Assembly (NCBI RefSeq): GCF_030463535.1 | Contig: NC_132881.1 | Location: forward strand, 5,285,526-5,349,525 | DNA: 64,000 bases | Direction of reading: 5' to 3' | Source of the DNA: Salminus brasiliensis | Lineage: Eukaryota > Chordata > Actinopteri > Characiformes > Bryconidae | Part shown: positions 1-12,029 of the stretch, one piece after another | Layout of the letters: every line of letters starts with the position of its first letter | How positions within the stretch are numbered: position 1 is the stretch's first letter | The notes under the pieces: generated by a model | Seen by the model: the letters and a program-made list of their open reading frames with translations, nothing else | Databases searched by the model: none | Told to the model about the DNA's origin: nothing | Made by a program: the position numbers and the translations under genes

Positions 1-511
1 TTCATTTATATAATCAAAATTAACTGTAATTAATTGAAAATATTAGATACAGTGACATAAATTTGAATGATTATCTCTGTTTTTCGCACATTACATTCAT
101 TACTTTGACTAAATCTCAGTTTGGCCTTGAGATTTATTTTAAGATAAATATCTTGAGATTTACATTGAGAGAAATACATTGAGACTATGTACCCAATTCT
201 ATTTCTATATCTATTTTTCAAGGATGGTTAAAGTTGTGTAGCTCTTTACTGGCCACTGTCTGTGTGTGAGTGAGCGTATATCTGTTTCATTGATTTTCTA
301 GGTTAAAATAAGTGGACAAATCCTCAGTAATGGTGTAGAACTGGCACCCAGAATATTACATATGAATCTTTTTACGAAAAGCTATTACCCCCTTGAGGTT
401 TCACAAAAGCAGCTGTTCTCTTCTGATCGCTTGCTTACATTGGGAAGGGAAGCTTGTTCATTCACTATAGAACTGTGTTGCCTAGGAAAAGTCAAAGGTG
501 GTTTTATTCAG
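1..511. repeat. Left edge; first copy of a ~210-bp dispersed direct repeat
   Basis: AT-rich non-coding sequence. Positions ~65-285 (around TGATTATCTCTG to GAGCGTATATC) match ~1275-1472 with moderate divergence, including the shared stretch TCTATTTTTCAAGG. I see no gene in this stretch. Confidence 0.6.
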
Positions 512-3500
512 CATTCAGAGACCAGGCGTAAAGGCTAAATCTACAGTCAGAGCAGCAACAGCAGCATCTGCATCCACGAGTGTATCAGCAACTCAGCAGC
601 CGGAGACAAAACCCCACACTGGGAACCAAACGAAAGTCCCCAGAGAAGTCCAGAGGTAATGTACTCGGGTTAACTCTTCTGCGTTTCAGAATTTTCTGTG
701 AGCAGGGGCCTAAAGGCCAGTCAATAAAGGAGATAAAGGACATCTAGCTGCTGGGAAGAGCTAGAACTTTTTCTCTGCTTGAGATTTGATTAGTACAAAT
801 GCAAATAATTGTGCATTTTAATCTTGTCTGTTATTTTGGAATCATCTATAGATCTGTTAATGATTCTGAAAACGTCACTACTACAGGTAGTACTGGGTTA
901 TATTATCTCAATATTATGATTAATTAAATAATACAACAGTTATATAAGCTGCTCAGTTGGCTCTGTGTTTTAGTTTTCCATGTTGCTTCCATGTTTCAGA
1001 CTGGACAGGGGGCACAGGGAGACTACACATGTGGTAGTATGTTTTTAAGGGGACAGAACTAACAGAATAAAAATAAATTAAATAATCAATATGGCAAGAT
1101 TATGTGACTTAGCTATTTTTAGAGTTTAAAAACCAATCTGTTGATTAATGTAGTAAATAATTAGCTAATTAATCCATAATAAAAAAAAAGCATTAGCTGG
1201 AAACATTTGTAACATTTGTAAACATGACATTTGTAACCAGTAGAGGGAGTATTATTTCAGATTATAAGAATAACTCAATGATTACCTCTGTTCTTCAGAC
1301 ATAATTTGGCTTTGAGATAAATATTTAGAAATTTATTTCTGAGAGAAATACTTTGAGAATATATAAGGGTTGTTCCACACCCTATTCTATTTATATATCT
1401 ATTTTTCAAGGTTGGTCAAAGTTGTATAGCACTTTACTAACCACTGTCTGTGTGTGAGTGAGCGTATATCCGGTAGAGGGAGTATTGTCTCAGATTATAA
1501 GGATAACTTGACGTCCTGACGTCTAGAGTGAGAGAGACTTGGCCGTGCATTGAGCCTGCAATTGAACCGCACTTTGGTGGATAGCTCACTCATTTCAATG
1601 TGGCCATGTTTCATGCTGCTATTAACCGATGATTGTCCACATCTGAAAGTTACAATTTCTGTTGCTTTATAATATTTCCCTCTTACACTGTCACAATGTA
1701 AAGGAGTATCATTAAAATGAAATGTAGTGGGGTGTTTGTGGGTGCGGACATTATTAACATTTTGCTGTTACTTGTAATATTTATTTTTTGCATTGACTTT
1801 TATTTTGTGCGATAGTGACAGTACGCAAGAAATCTTATTATTATTCTTTAGAACTGACTCTAGATGAAAAGTTTCAGGATAGATAGTATTATTTCTTTAG
1901 ATTTAATATGTAAGTATTTCTTAGGAATTGTTTACATGGGTTCACTGAGACGTTCACTGTGTGCTTTTGAATGATATAAGAATATGTTGACCTCTTCTGT
2001 GCGGGTCGTATGGATTTGAATGCCTTCTACAGGCCGGTAGTGTTTCACAGAGAAAAGGACTGGGAGACGGAGAAGACGATGTACGTGGATTCAGTCATCA
2101 GACATATGAAGGACAACACAGGAGCAGGGGATGGTAATCTCCAAATGTTTTTCACTGCTCAGATACAGAGATTTTTCAGTTTGCATTTATTCTTGTTCAG
2201 GCACTGTAATGCTCCAGACTGACACCAAAACAGGTTTAATAACCAAACGCCAGTAATAACAATACAGAATTATGTGCAATTGAGGTGTGTGGTTTAGAGG
2301 GAAGTATCTGTTTTATGAATACAGGATTAACAGTACCAAAATAACAATACAGCCATTGACAAACTGAACATCTACGAAATAAAAAAAACACTAAGTGAAC
2401 TTTGTATTATGCTTATAGTTTTTTGCAATGCAAATAAAATGTGTATATCAGTAGATCCACTTTTCACATTGAGACTAACCAAAAACGAGCGAATCTTAAT
2501 ATAACAACACCCTTGTATGTTATATTTAGCAATGAGGTGCTCATTCACATGCCTCAGGACTTTACACCTATCCAAATCCTTTTCTCCCCATTTCTGGGTA
2601 TTATTAGAAAAGTCTTTCAGACATTTTGTGGGAAGATGAATGCTTTTGTAATTTGCCGTCCAAACACATTTGGATGTTTATTTTTTTATGTAGGCTTTTT
2701 TTTTCTGGCTCCAGCATTTCTAAAAAGCTCTCCATTCAAATGAAAACACGAAATCGACTCTATAACCTCTTGCATGAGACCTGCAGGGGGTACTAACACC
2801 TAATAAAGTCTAATAGTCCTAATACAGCGCAAAGCTCAAACACATTTTTAACCATAAAGATTTTCTCACTATGTTGCACAAACAGCAGGCCTCCTTAATT
2901 AGATCTCTTTCACACTTGATCTAAAAAATATTCCCAATCCAAGCTCGCAGCGAAGATAAAGGTAAATCTTTCTTCAGCAATGAAAAGACCAAAGCCATTA
3001 CGTGGAAAAGCAAAACACAATTGTTTAATCTCAGGTCGTGGCTCTCACACACAGCCTATTACAACCGGGCCCAAGCAATTACAGATACTGTACTGGATTT
3101 TTAGTTGGTTTGTATAAAGAACAAGTTTGTCAGATTTGAGGGTTTTCTATTAAATAAAAGTTTGTTATATTTTATATGGTAATTTTAGTATTTCTGTATG
3201 CTGGCAATTAAAATGAATTGGCCAAAATCTGAATCGGTAGGTCACATTATTAAAAAAAAAAAAAAATTAAATCAACCAAGAAAATTGCAATGGCTACATC
3301 TCTAATGAGAATGCTGAAATACTGTAAGTCAGCTTGATGATTTGGTGATTAGATGGTATTTGGTTTTAGTTAAAGTTTGTTTGTGTGAGATTTAGATTTA
3401 ATTGGATCCTGTTGCTCAGTAGGTGTGATGACAGAGCTTTTGCACCTCATGGACACTGTGGCCAATCGTGGGAGCAGAAGCGATGGTAAACAGTGGCAGC

Positions 3501-3931
3501 ATCCCTCAGACCTTACCAGCAGGTACCCTAAATATTTATTTATTTACTTTTTCCAAGTAAAAGGACAAGCACAAGTCGCCACTACTGATAGATGGCAACT
3601 CCAAGTTGACATGCTGGGTGCACAAAGCAAACAAACACTGGAGCTCAGTAAGGGATGGGTCAGAAATTAATATATATGATAGTCAACTGCTCAAGTTTCT
3701 GATTACTCGAGAGACTCATTCATTCATTCATTAACTAACTCGCGTTCCATACGTTGGGTATGTGCATTCGATGTGTCTTTAATGCATTTTCATTTTCTGT
3801 TTGCAAGAAATTACCAGCCGCGCAACAGAGGCCATTTGTTGTCCCTGGATGAATGGCGGAACCTGAGCTACCCTAACCATCGTCGCTTTGCTAAAGTGCC
3901 TCATCCATTCAGGCGGAGTTTAGTGCCTTGA
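512..3931 (+). CDS. Unrecognised spliced gene, C-terminal exons (possible 115-aa stand-alone form)
   Basis: Exons at 2010(or 2033)-2133, 3423-3522 and 3808-3931 join in one open frame through GT/AG sites with matching phases (1, then 2) and end at TGA 3929-3931. From ATG 2010 this gives 115 aa. The last exon is strikingly protein-like: a basic, aromatic-rich tail with the motifs SLDEWRNLSYPNHRRF and VPHPFRR. The exon-2 frame also continues upstream of ATG 2010 without a stop. An alternative acceptor (AG at 2031-2032) fits a Ser/Ala/Thr-rich open segment at about 512-655 ending in a GTAATG donor, so the gene may start outside the window. No signal peptide or membrane segment is visible. The tail is reminiscent of small ciliary or sperm microtubule proteins, but I cannot name a family. 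The three-exon core is well supported by phase; the 512-655 exon is weaker (about 0.35). A weak ATTAAA lies at 3975. Confidence 0.55.
656..2009. repeat. Intronic or intergenic AT-rich DNA with second copy of the left-edge repeat
   Basis: Holds the second copy of the left-edge repeat (~1275-1472). It also has two short direct repeats of a GTAGAGGGAGTATT block, at ~1240 and ~1473. If the exon at 512-655 is real, this is the intron before exon 2033-2133. Nothing else is recognisable. Confidence 0.5.
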
Positions 3932-5185
3932 CAGTCAACAGTCAGCCTTACCCCCTCTGTATTGCAGCAACTGAATTAAAGCCTGTTAGTACTTCTTCAT
4001 ATCCCAAACACCTCTGCTTGGTACAGTGAGCACCTAGTGGAGTTTTGTCCTGTTGCACTTAATGCCAAATCTGTGTGTTTCTTTGTACTTTTGCACTTCT
4101 TTTGTTTGTGTACTTTCAGAGCAAATTGGTGTGGTCTTTTTAAGAGTGTGTCTGATCAAGATCTTAAATATTGTTCATGCGATGCTGCTCTAACAGAGGT
4201 GGACAGATTAAATTTGCACCACTCCTGCCTCAAGAAACCGGCTGACTGCTGACCTGATTGGACGTTTCGTACCGGAATCATTGCTTTGTCTGCTTTTCGG
4301 CAGGCACCTCACATGTCATTTTTGTTTGTACTTACTTTTTATATAAGTGTGTATCTCTGTGTTTGTGTGTGTGCATTATTACTTTTCATTGTGCCAATTA
4401 TGTCCTTTGACTATTTGTCATGGTTTCCCTAAAACCCTGAGAGGGTGCCAACACTGGAAGTGTTTGTGTTCACGCGACAGCCTTTTGCTGTAATTATTAT
4501 TATTCTCTTCTTGTTTTCTTACTTGCAAGTCATTGTGTGGTGTGCTGTGAATAGTAGGATAGATGCTGTGTAGGGACTGGTTGGTTGTACCATCTGTTTG
4601 ATTTAAAGGTTTACTATTAAATTATAGAAAATATGTCTGAGCTGCATGTCTGAAATTAGGTCGACTTGCTACTTAAAATATTGATCTTTTTTGTTTTTAA
4701 ATGCCTTTTCACAGAAAGCATATGGAGTTCCACAGCTTATCTAGCTGTTGTGCTGCTGCTATCGCTGCAATTTACACGCATGCCTCAGACTGAGGGTGAA
4801 AGTGCAACTGATTCTCAGTCATCGCCCAGGAGGCTGTTTTTTTGGCTCATTTTTGATGTGGAGAGAATGACACAGCTTAACCCCAGCAAAGCAGTTATTT
4901 GAGCAAGGTTGATCATTTTGTTTACAAGCAAGTGGCACATCTCTGCTGTAAATAAGAAGTGATGAACAGTTCAGCTGCGAGCGAAGTGGGGAAAGTTATA
5001 GTTTGCCTCATATTGGGGTAACCGTATCAGGCTCAGGGGCTGTCAGACCCTGGTACATATCAGTGGATATGAAATTGTCCCATTGCTTTCTTGGGCAGAT
5101 TTATTTGTAACAGTGTATAAAACTAACCCCTCAGTGTGGAGGCTGTATTTTACTGGACTGGTTTATCAAAATGCAAAATCTGTGT
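3932..5185. other. No gene seen: 3' flank of the left-edge gene
   Basis: Probable 3'UTR and downstream DNA of the unrecognised gene. Short open frames here have no family features. Nothing else was seen. Confidence 0.4.
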
Positions 5186-5345
5186 TGGGGGCTCCTGAAT
5201 GGTGGCACTGTCTAAGCGCTGGTCTTGTCAGGAGATCACGATTTTGCTCCCTGGTGATGCCACAGCCACCTGTGACGAGTAGTCCGAGATAGCATCAGTG
5301 GCCTCACTCTTTTTCTAGGGGAGTGAGAGGTCCCAATGCTAAGCC
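5186..5345 (+). mobile_element. tRNA-derived SINE, degenerate
   Basis: Begins with a tRNA-like head: a box-A-like stretch (GGCACTGTCTAAGCGCTGG, ~5203), then a degenerate box-B-like stretch about 30 bp further on. A SINE body with GTCCGAGATAGC and GGGAGTGAG follows. Open frames across it on either strand are incidental. The boundaries are approximate. Confidence 0.55.
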
Positions 5346-6483
5346 CTGTCTGGCCTCTTTTAGCTAACATGACAGGATTAGCAGTCATGTGTACAGAAGT
5401 CCAGAAGCAGCATTTGTTATGCCACCAACATCTTGAGATCACAAGATAACTGTACAGAACAATATAATGAAGTCTTGGCCTTTCTGGACTTGCAGGGGTA
5501 TGTGGACTTGCCAGCATGTCTGATTTAACTCTGAGGGTTTGGTTATTGCCTCTTTTGAAGTCGTCGAGAGTACAGTGCTAGTGTTGGTTCTTAGAATCGA
5601 AGTTATGTTACATTGTTTTGCTTATTTTTATCTTTGGAAGGAGATCTTTGTACATACACCTAGGAGAAAGTAAACATTTACTGTGGGCCCCGAGGACAAA
5701 CCCCCAACACAACTTCTGTCCCAGTCACTTTGACTTTGGTAGAACAGATCAAAAACAGAGCCTCAGTTTCGGGGCGTGTGCAGGTCATTGAGTTTCCTTG
5801 TTTAAAAGCATTTAGACTCGTAGGTTGAACTACAGACTCTTCAATATCCAGGACACCATTGTCACAAAGTCCTTTCCAAAGAAACCAGGAAGCAGGTCAT
5901 GCTTATATTTCTGTAAGTACAATAATACTTGTGTTTTATTACTTGACCTGTTAAAGTATACACTGTGCTTGCATTAGTCCAAGTGATAATGCAATCTGTT
6001 GTTTCCAGGCACCGTCTACTCACCAGTAATCTGTCAGTGTTTTGATTGTAAGAGAACATGGATGAGGTTTGACCTTCTGGACTGGCATCTGCTTGATCAT
6101 GTTGGAAGAGTGCATCAGGTAACGCTGTCTTCAGAGAGCACCAAACCGATTGAAAATTCACAGTGCATATACAGTTTACATACAAAACACATATAGCATA
6201 GCGTCAGCATATAGAACATGATTTTCTTGATTTTGCCATATACATATATACATACACATATTTGTCACACACACATATCCTCAGAGTGAGACAAACTTAT
6301 CAAAAAGACTAGTAGCTGAAGATGTCACGCATCCTGCTTCACAAAGCATTCTTCGTCCCCTCCATGCCCCATGTTTTTTTTATTAAGTTTGGGACCTCGA
6401 GCAATAGCCTCTGCGAACTTTTAGCCAAATAAATGTAATTGTTATTAAATTGCACATAATTCTGAGTCAGGCAAAAACAAATT
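5346..6483. other. No gene seen: intergenic DNA
   Basis: Unique-looking non-coding sequence with a short TA/CA-rich patch at ~6235-6280. An AATAAA in reverse orientation lies near 6380. No coding exon could be supported. Confidence 0.4.
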
Positions 6484-6700
6484 GAGAGAGGCTACTGTTA
6501 ACAATGCATTAAAACATCAACATAACAGTACTAAAACTACAATGTATACACAATACTGCTTTTTCAGTCAAGAGAAGCTTCAATATCTGTGTAATTGTGG
6601 GTCCCCTTTATATTTCATCCCCTGAGAGAAAGTCTAACCAAAATATGAGAAGTAAAAAAAATAAAGAAATTTATAATAAGCCAGGACTAGAAAAATGTCT
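6484..6700 (-). repeat. Duplicate of the slc30a10 3'UTR segment
   Basis: Matches ~7940-8175 in the same orientation over about 200 bp. Shared blocks include ACTGCTTTTTCAGTCAAGAG, GTCTGTAATTGTGGGTCCCC (with small changes) and the AGCCAGGA(C/T)TAG segment. The 7940-8175 copy lies between the slc30a10 stop and its likely poly(A) signal, so this appears to be a displaced copy of 3'UTR sequence. Confidence 0.65.
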
Positions 6701-6872
6701 GTTAATCATCTCAATTTTAAATGAACATATACCACATGAAGCAACATTATGTGAGGACTCACATTTCTTGTTCCTGAGCTTGCCCTATACTCATGAAGTG
6801 CAATTTGAACCACCACTGAAGGACACGCTTTTCCTGCCCATTTTATTAGCTAAATCCCTTTATATATTTATG

Positions 6873-7435
6873 TACAGTGGGGGAAAAAAGTATTTAGTCA
6901 GTCACCAATTGGGCAAGTTCTCCCACTTAAAAAAATGAGAGAGGCTGTAATTAATATCATAGGTAGACCTCAACTATGGGAGACAAAATGAGAAAAATAT
7001 TCTGAAAATCACATTGTCTGATTTTTAAAGAATTTATTTGCAAATAATGGTGGAAAATAAGTATTTGCTCAATAACAAAAGTTCATCTCAATACTTTGTC
7101 ATATATCCTTTGTTGGCAATGACAGAGGTCAAATGTTTTCTGTAAGTCTTCACAAGGTTGGCACACACCGTTGCTGGTATGTTGGCCCATTCCTCCATGC
7201 AGATCTCCTCTAGAGCAGTGATGTTTTGGGGCTGTCGGCAGGCAACATGGACTTTCAACTCCCTCCAAAGGTTTTCTATGGGGTTGAGATCTGGAGACTG
7301 CCTAGGCCACTCCAGTACCTTGAAATGCTTCTTACGAAGCCACTCTTTTGTTGCCCTGGCAGTGTGCTTGGGATCATTGTCATGCTGAAAGACCCAGCCA
7401 TGTTTCATCTTTAATGCCCTTGCTGATGGAAGGAG
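6873..7435 (-). mobile_element. Tc1/mariner transposon, 5'-truncated, with transposase C-terminus
   Basis: The terminus begins at a TA dinucleotide with CAGTGGGGGAAAAAAGTATT, typical of a fish Tc1 family. On the minus strand, 7088-7408 (readable to ~7435) encodes the last ~106 aa of a DD34E transposase. The motif [10 protein letters not shown] carries the second catalytic Asp. [15 protein letters not shown] carries the catalytic Glu. The tail is intact to the stop codon. The N-terminal half (paired helix-turn-helix domains and first Asp) and the other inverted terminus are missing. The sequence leaves the family abruptly at ~7435, so this is a dead fragment. Plus-strand frames across it are shadows. 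Confidence 0.9.
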
Positions 7436-7880
7436 TTACATAGTGCAGTCAGCAGTGTGCCGAGCCCAGAGTAGCAACATCAGTGGTATTTATCTCCCTT
7501 CTATAGTCAGAGAAGCTGTTGTCTTTAGTGTGTTTTTTTTTCAGTTCAGAAATGTGATTTAGAATGAACCATTTAGATTTTTTTAATTATTATATTACAT
7601 TAAGACTACTTGAATTTATGGCATTTGACTCATTTGACTTATGAACCAGGTTTTAGTATAAAGAAGGAGAATCTAAAGATAGGAGTCTTGCACAATAATT
7701 GTGCAATGTAGCATTAAGTGCTAGCCCGGCCGGGGATTGAACCCCAGTACACTACACCAACCACCAACTGGATTTGTAAATTGGGTTCATATTTACACCT
7801 AGACATTTTTTTATGGGCACATACTGTTTTGTGAATAACGGTAGTACTTGACTGAATGACTGAATTGATGAAAAACAACC
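7436..7880. other. Intergenic, with a short tRNA/SINE-like patch
   Basis: Contains an isolated antisense box-B-like stretch (GGGGATTGAACCCCAGTACA, ~7733) of the kind seen in the complete SINE at 56344-56560. The remainder is AT-rich without recognisable features. Confidence 0.35.
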
Positions 7881-7904
7881 ACACTGCTCAACATTTCTTT
7901 GTTT

Positions 7905-7910
7905 TTTATT
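7905..7910 (-). terminator. Likely poly(A) signal of slc30a10
   Basis: TTTATT on the plus strand reads AATAAA on the minus strand, about 440 bp downstream of the slc30a10 stop codon. It would give a 3'UTR of roughly 450-460 nt. Confidence 0.45.
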
Positions 7911-8351
7911 AACACACCCAACTTTTACAACATTCTTGAGAAAGACTGTACTATTAACAATACATTACAAACTCCAACATAACTGTACTAAAACTACAAC
8001 ACTAAGTGTATACATACAAATATGCTACATACATAGAAAAAATACTGCTTTTTCAGTCAAGAGAGGCTTCAAAAGTGTCTGTAATTGTGGGTCCCCTTTA
8101 TGTTTCATCTCCTGTTATTTGAGAGAAAGTCTAACAATATGAGAAATTCATAAGAAGCCAGGATTAGCAAAACTGCTTGAAGCATCGAGTCCAAAAGCAT
8201 ACGTTATAAACCACAGCCGAACACCACGTGCATGTGGCGCTCAAGCTAATCTTGGAATAACATCTTCCCAGCCCCAGTTTAAACCTGGTCCTGAACTACA
8301 GAACGAATAGAAGCTTCCACAGAGTATGTTTCCACCTCTGTGACAAATTAG

Positions 8352-11300
8352 TTAAAACTTTGTGACCGCAGCACACGTCATCTTTGACAGCTGTGCCTTC
8401 TGTTCTTTGAGCATACTCTCATCATATTTGTTTGCAGGGAGTTCTCCTGAGTAAAGAGGCAGGTTTGCTTTACAGACTGAGAGTGCTGGGACATCAGCAT
8501 GGCAGCAGGAGTTTTTGAGACAGGCCCGAGACAGGCAGGGGGTGCTGCAGCGGCAGTCGTGCAAGACCCCTTCTCCTAACTCCAACTGAATGGTCACACT
8601 GTGGATCCGGACCTTGTGGAAGACCTCTCTGATCTGTCTGTGGAGGGCTATGACTCCAGATTGGGAGCTGTGGAGTTCGGGTGTCACTCTGACGTGCAAG
8701 GTGGCCACGAAACGACCCTTCGTGAGCTGGAACATGTGGGCCTCATGAATACTGAGGACACAAGGGAGCCTGCACACATCCTCCACTACAAGAGACAAGA
8801 AGGAAAAGAGGATGTTTGTAAGCATCAGTACAAATTTATTAGAGTTTGGTGAAGTGAACTAGACCTGCACTAAGGTTTAACGAATTGACATTTACTCCAA
8901 ATAATAACATGTAGAAGTCAAAGTCCTAAAATATTGCTGTTACCAACAGGTTTGATTTAAACCAAATTAATTTAGCTAGTTACTCAATATTGACTATAGT
9001 TCTCACATTGCACTCTAAATAATGAAGGTGCTTCAAATGGTTCATAGAACATCCACTTAGAACAACCACTGATTCTATAACAAATCATGTTTATAAAGAG
9101 ATGTAAGTGTGAGGACCCTAATTTGGTAAAGTGACGGCAAGTGAAGGTCCCTTCAAAAACTCCTCTAAGTGTATTTCTTCCTTAATGTCACTGGATCTTC
9201 TGAATAATGAGATATTTAATGATATTTAATATTTAAAATAAGAATTGGCTGTAAGAATTTGTCATTTTAGAATTTAATGATAAATTTAGCAACGTCATCT
9301 TTATACCCTGCACAAATCAGCAAGGTTCGTCATATGTGGTGGTTAAATTTGTGTAATTAGTGTAATTGTGGGCTGATATCTGATGTCTACATATCTGGCA
9401 ACGCCAGTTTAAGGTTAAGTATAAAATTCATAAATGTGAAGCTACCTGGATCAGGTCTATTAAGAAATGTAAAGTTTGTTGATGTGAATCTCACTTAGTA
9501 ATGCTGACCTTTGTTAAAGATTGAGAGACTTACATAATGGATTTGACGTTTTCATTTAGAGAACCCAGTGACAGTTGGCGGAAATGTAAACCGAACAAAC
9601 CAAAGTGCTTGGAACATTTTTTTCACTGGGTGATTGTTATTATTATTATCATTATTATTTTGTTCGGTTTTTTTTATAACCTTTTCGTTTGTCACATGTA
9701 TCCTCATTCCATACTTACAGACTTTGGTGAAGTTTACGTCGCGAGGGATCATGTGCAGCAATATACACGTGGCCTCTTTGACCAAAGGAGCCCCAGAGAA
9801 CATGACGATTGCCACCATCACCAGCGTCAGGCTGGGGTCCACATAGCACTGCCAGGTACAGGGTGCATTCTCCTTCACAGGCCACACATGAAACAGAGTC
9901 GAGGTCACCACAACCACTAATGATCCCATGGCATCGTTCAGCACATGTAGTAACACTCCTGGCCGGGGGGGAAGAATATTGTAATGAGTAAAGGATAAGA
10001 AGTTCTGTGCTAATTTAGCTTGGTTTAGATATTGTTTGTAAAGCAAGTATTTTACCAACAGCTATGGGGGTGGGCGTACCTCTAATATTGAGTGGTTGAC
10101 CTTCTTCCTCACTTGACTCAGCTTCTTCTAAATCTATCTGTGATTGATAACCTGTAGATAGACACAAGCGTCAAGTTAATCACACATTAACTCTTAATGA
10201 CAACGCGTTTAAGATGAATGCATTTCAAGTGAAAGTGTTATCTGGGTGACAATATGTGCCACATATGTGGATATTGCATTTACAACCAGCCTCACTGATG
10301 TGGACCTCTGTTCTACTGGTGGTAAATGTTGTGTTGGATCATTTCAAGTGTGATAAAACTAACTTAAATTGTACAGCAGGCAGTTAATGTGTATAAACCA
10401 AGATAAGTTGACGACATTTCGTATAGCGTTTTACATCCAATAAAACAATCTGAATTGGTTACCAAAGTTAGTATTGTGAAAAAGATAATGCCAATAAATA
10501 AAGATAAATAAATTAGGTCATTTATGTAATACATGGTAGAATTATAGACTAAACATGCTTCTATTTAGAAAACTATATGTTGGGTAAAATGCAGTACAGT
10601 TACGGTTTACATCTAATGTGAAGTTAACAAGTATTATTATTGTTATAATGTAATAAAAATAGTAAATGTTCTGAAGATCTCTGATAAATAACCTTCTTAC
10701 GCCTCTTACAGTCCTAACAGTATTTCTGGAAACACATTTGCCCCATATTGAGCTCAGTGTTACTTTCCTTTGAACCTATGGCCAAAAACAGTGGTCCATT
10801 TGCTACATATGAAGATGGATTAGACTAGGAATGGATGCCATGTGGCAGACACCCCTACAACACCAATGGCTGACATATATATAGTAATCACTCTGCGTCC
10901 TACCTAAATATGTATTGGCTTTTAAATGCCACTACTTTGTATTCAAGGCTGGAATATTAAACCAGCCAAACTGCGAGAGAGTGGTGGCTTATCCCATTAA
11001 AAACACCATAAGCACGCTTGGAGAACCTCAATTGCAAATTGATTTCCTGACAATCAACAATCAGCAGGCATGGGCTCTTCTAAGCAGCAGCCCAAAAACA
11101 ACACAGATCGCTGACATTATATTAAGACCGTCTCTACCAAGATTACTAAGCTGATTTCATGATATTCTGAAAGTTTCCAACATTTTCCCCTAATTGAAAT
11201 ACTTGAAGTGAAGACATATAGTTCTAACATTCTATTTAATCTTGCCTGTGTCAATATTTTATAGCTCTATTTTTATTTTCAACAGCCTTGTATCTTTGAG

Positions 11301-11906
11301 AGTGGTGAAATACACAGCAAATATGCTAGTGTAAATCAAGTAAATAACCACTGAGTCTTAGGCTTAACACTGAATGCAGATTTATGTCATGCAAATTTAC
11401 AGTGTATGTGTTTTAAACTTTAAATTAGCAGCACCTGTTTCTCCATCTGTGTTTGGTTCCTGCGGAGATTGCTGTCTATTTCTCCTGCACAGCCACCGGC
11501 AATCTTGGAAGATAAGAAGTCCCACGATGTTAATGCCCAGACCTACTGAGCCGACGATCAGCACCAGCACTGGGTTGTCAATGCGCTCTGGCTGAACGAG
11601 TCGCTTCAGTGCCTGCACAGAGATGGAGAAGCAAAGTGCGGCCAGGAACACTGCGTTGGCAAGCGCACCTACGACTTCAACCCGGGCCAAGCCATAAGTG
11701 AAGCGCCTTGACCCGTTACGTCGCCTGACACGGGTGGCTAACAAGCCCACAGAGAGGGATATGATGTCTGACAGCATGTTGAAGGAGTCCGAGATGAGTG
11801 CAATGGAGTTCCCGATGTATCCTGCAACTATTTCTGCTGAAAAGAACAGCGACATGATCCCCAGCATGGAAATCAAGCGACAGCTCTTCCCGGTGTAGCG
11901 ACCCAT
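8352..11906 (-). CDS. slc30a10: Zinc transporter 10-like cation exporter (SLC30A10), 4 exons, 405 aa
   Basis: A cation diffusion facilitator that exports metal ions across the plasma or endosomal membrane; SLC30A10 is known as the manganese exporter. CDS exons on the minus strand: 11906-11435, 10151-10080, 9958-9719 and 8785-8352. All junctions are GT-AG in phase 1, and the sum is 1218 nt. TM1-TM4 lie at about residues 11-30, 34-56, 78-100 and 112-135. TM5 and TM6 lie at about 182-206 and 216-241. The TM2 metal site reads DSFNMLSD with Asn43 and Asp47, as in SLC30A10; ZnT1 has His43. The TM5 site is HVLND (His186, Asp190). The cytosolic domain has IHEAH. The tail keeps the Cys-rich TPCLSRACLKNSCC stretch typical of SLC30A10. 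The loop before TM5 is short and acidic with no His cluster, which accounts for 405 aa against 485 in human. The start has MGRYTGK, matching the family N-terminus. Its nearest neighbour is eif3a, divergently transcribed with start codons ~14 kb apart. Confidence 0.93.
10884..11100. repeat. Dispersed repeat R1, copy A (slc30a10 intron 1)
   Basis: About 215 bp matching 12843-13050, with shared blocks such as CACTACTTTGTATTCAAGGC and CTAAGCAGCAGCCC. The incidental open frame at 10915-11154 lies inside it and is not conserved between copies. Confidence 0.7.
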
Positions 11907-12029
11907 TTCTGCCTGTTCTGCTGTTCAACTGCTCGAGAAGATGAAAACTGTCCAGTGGCTCAAGGAACTTGTGGTATGACTTGTGAGCTCACCTACCGAT
12001 TAGTTTTATCTGTCATTTCTTGGATTGTA

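Noticed and set aside
7158..7414. Plus-strand open frames at the Tc1 fragment
   Set aside because: They are antisense to the transposase C-terminus, whose catalytic motifs read on the minus strand.
9537..9920. 127-aa plus-strand frame across slc30a10 exon 3
   Set aside because: A shadow of the minus-strand transporter exon, extended by an intronic ATT repeat.
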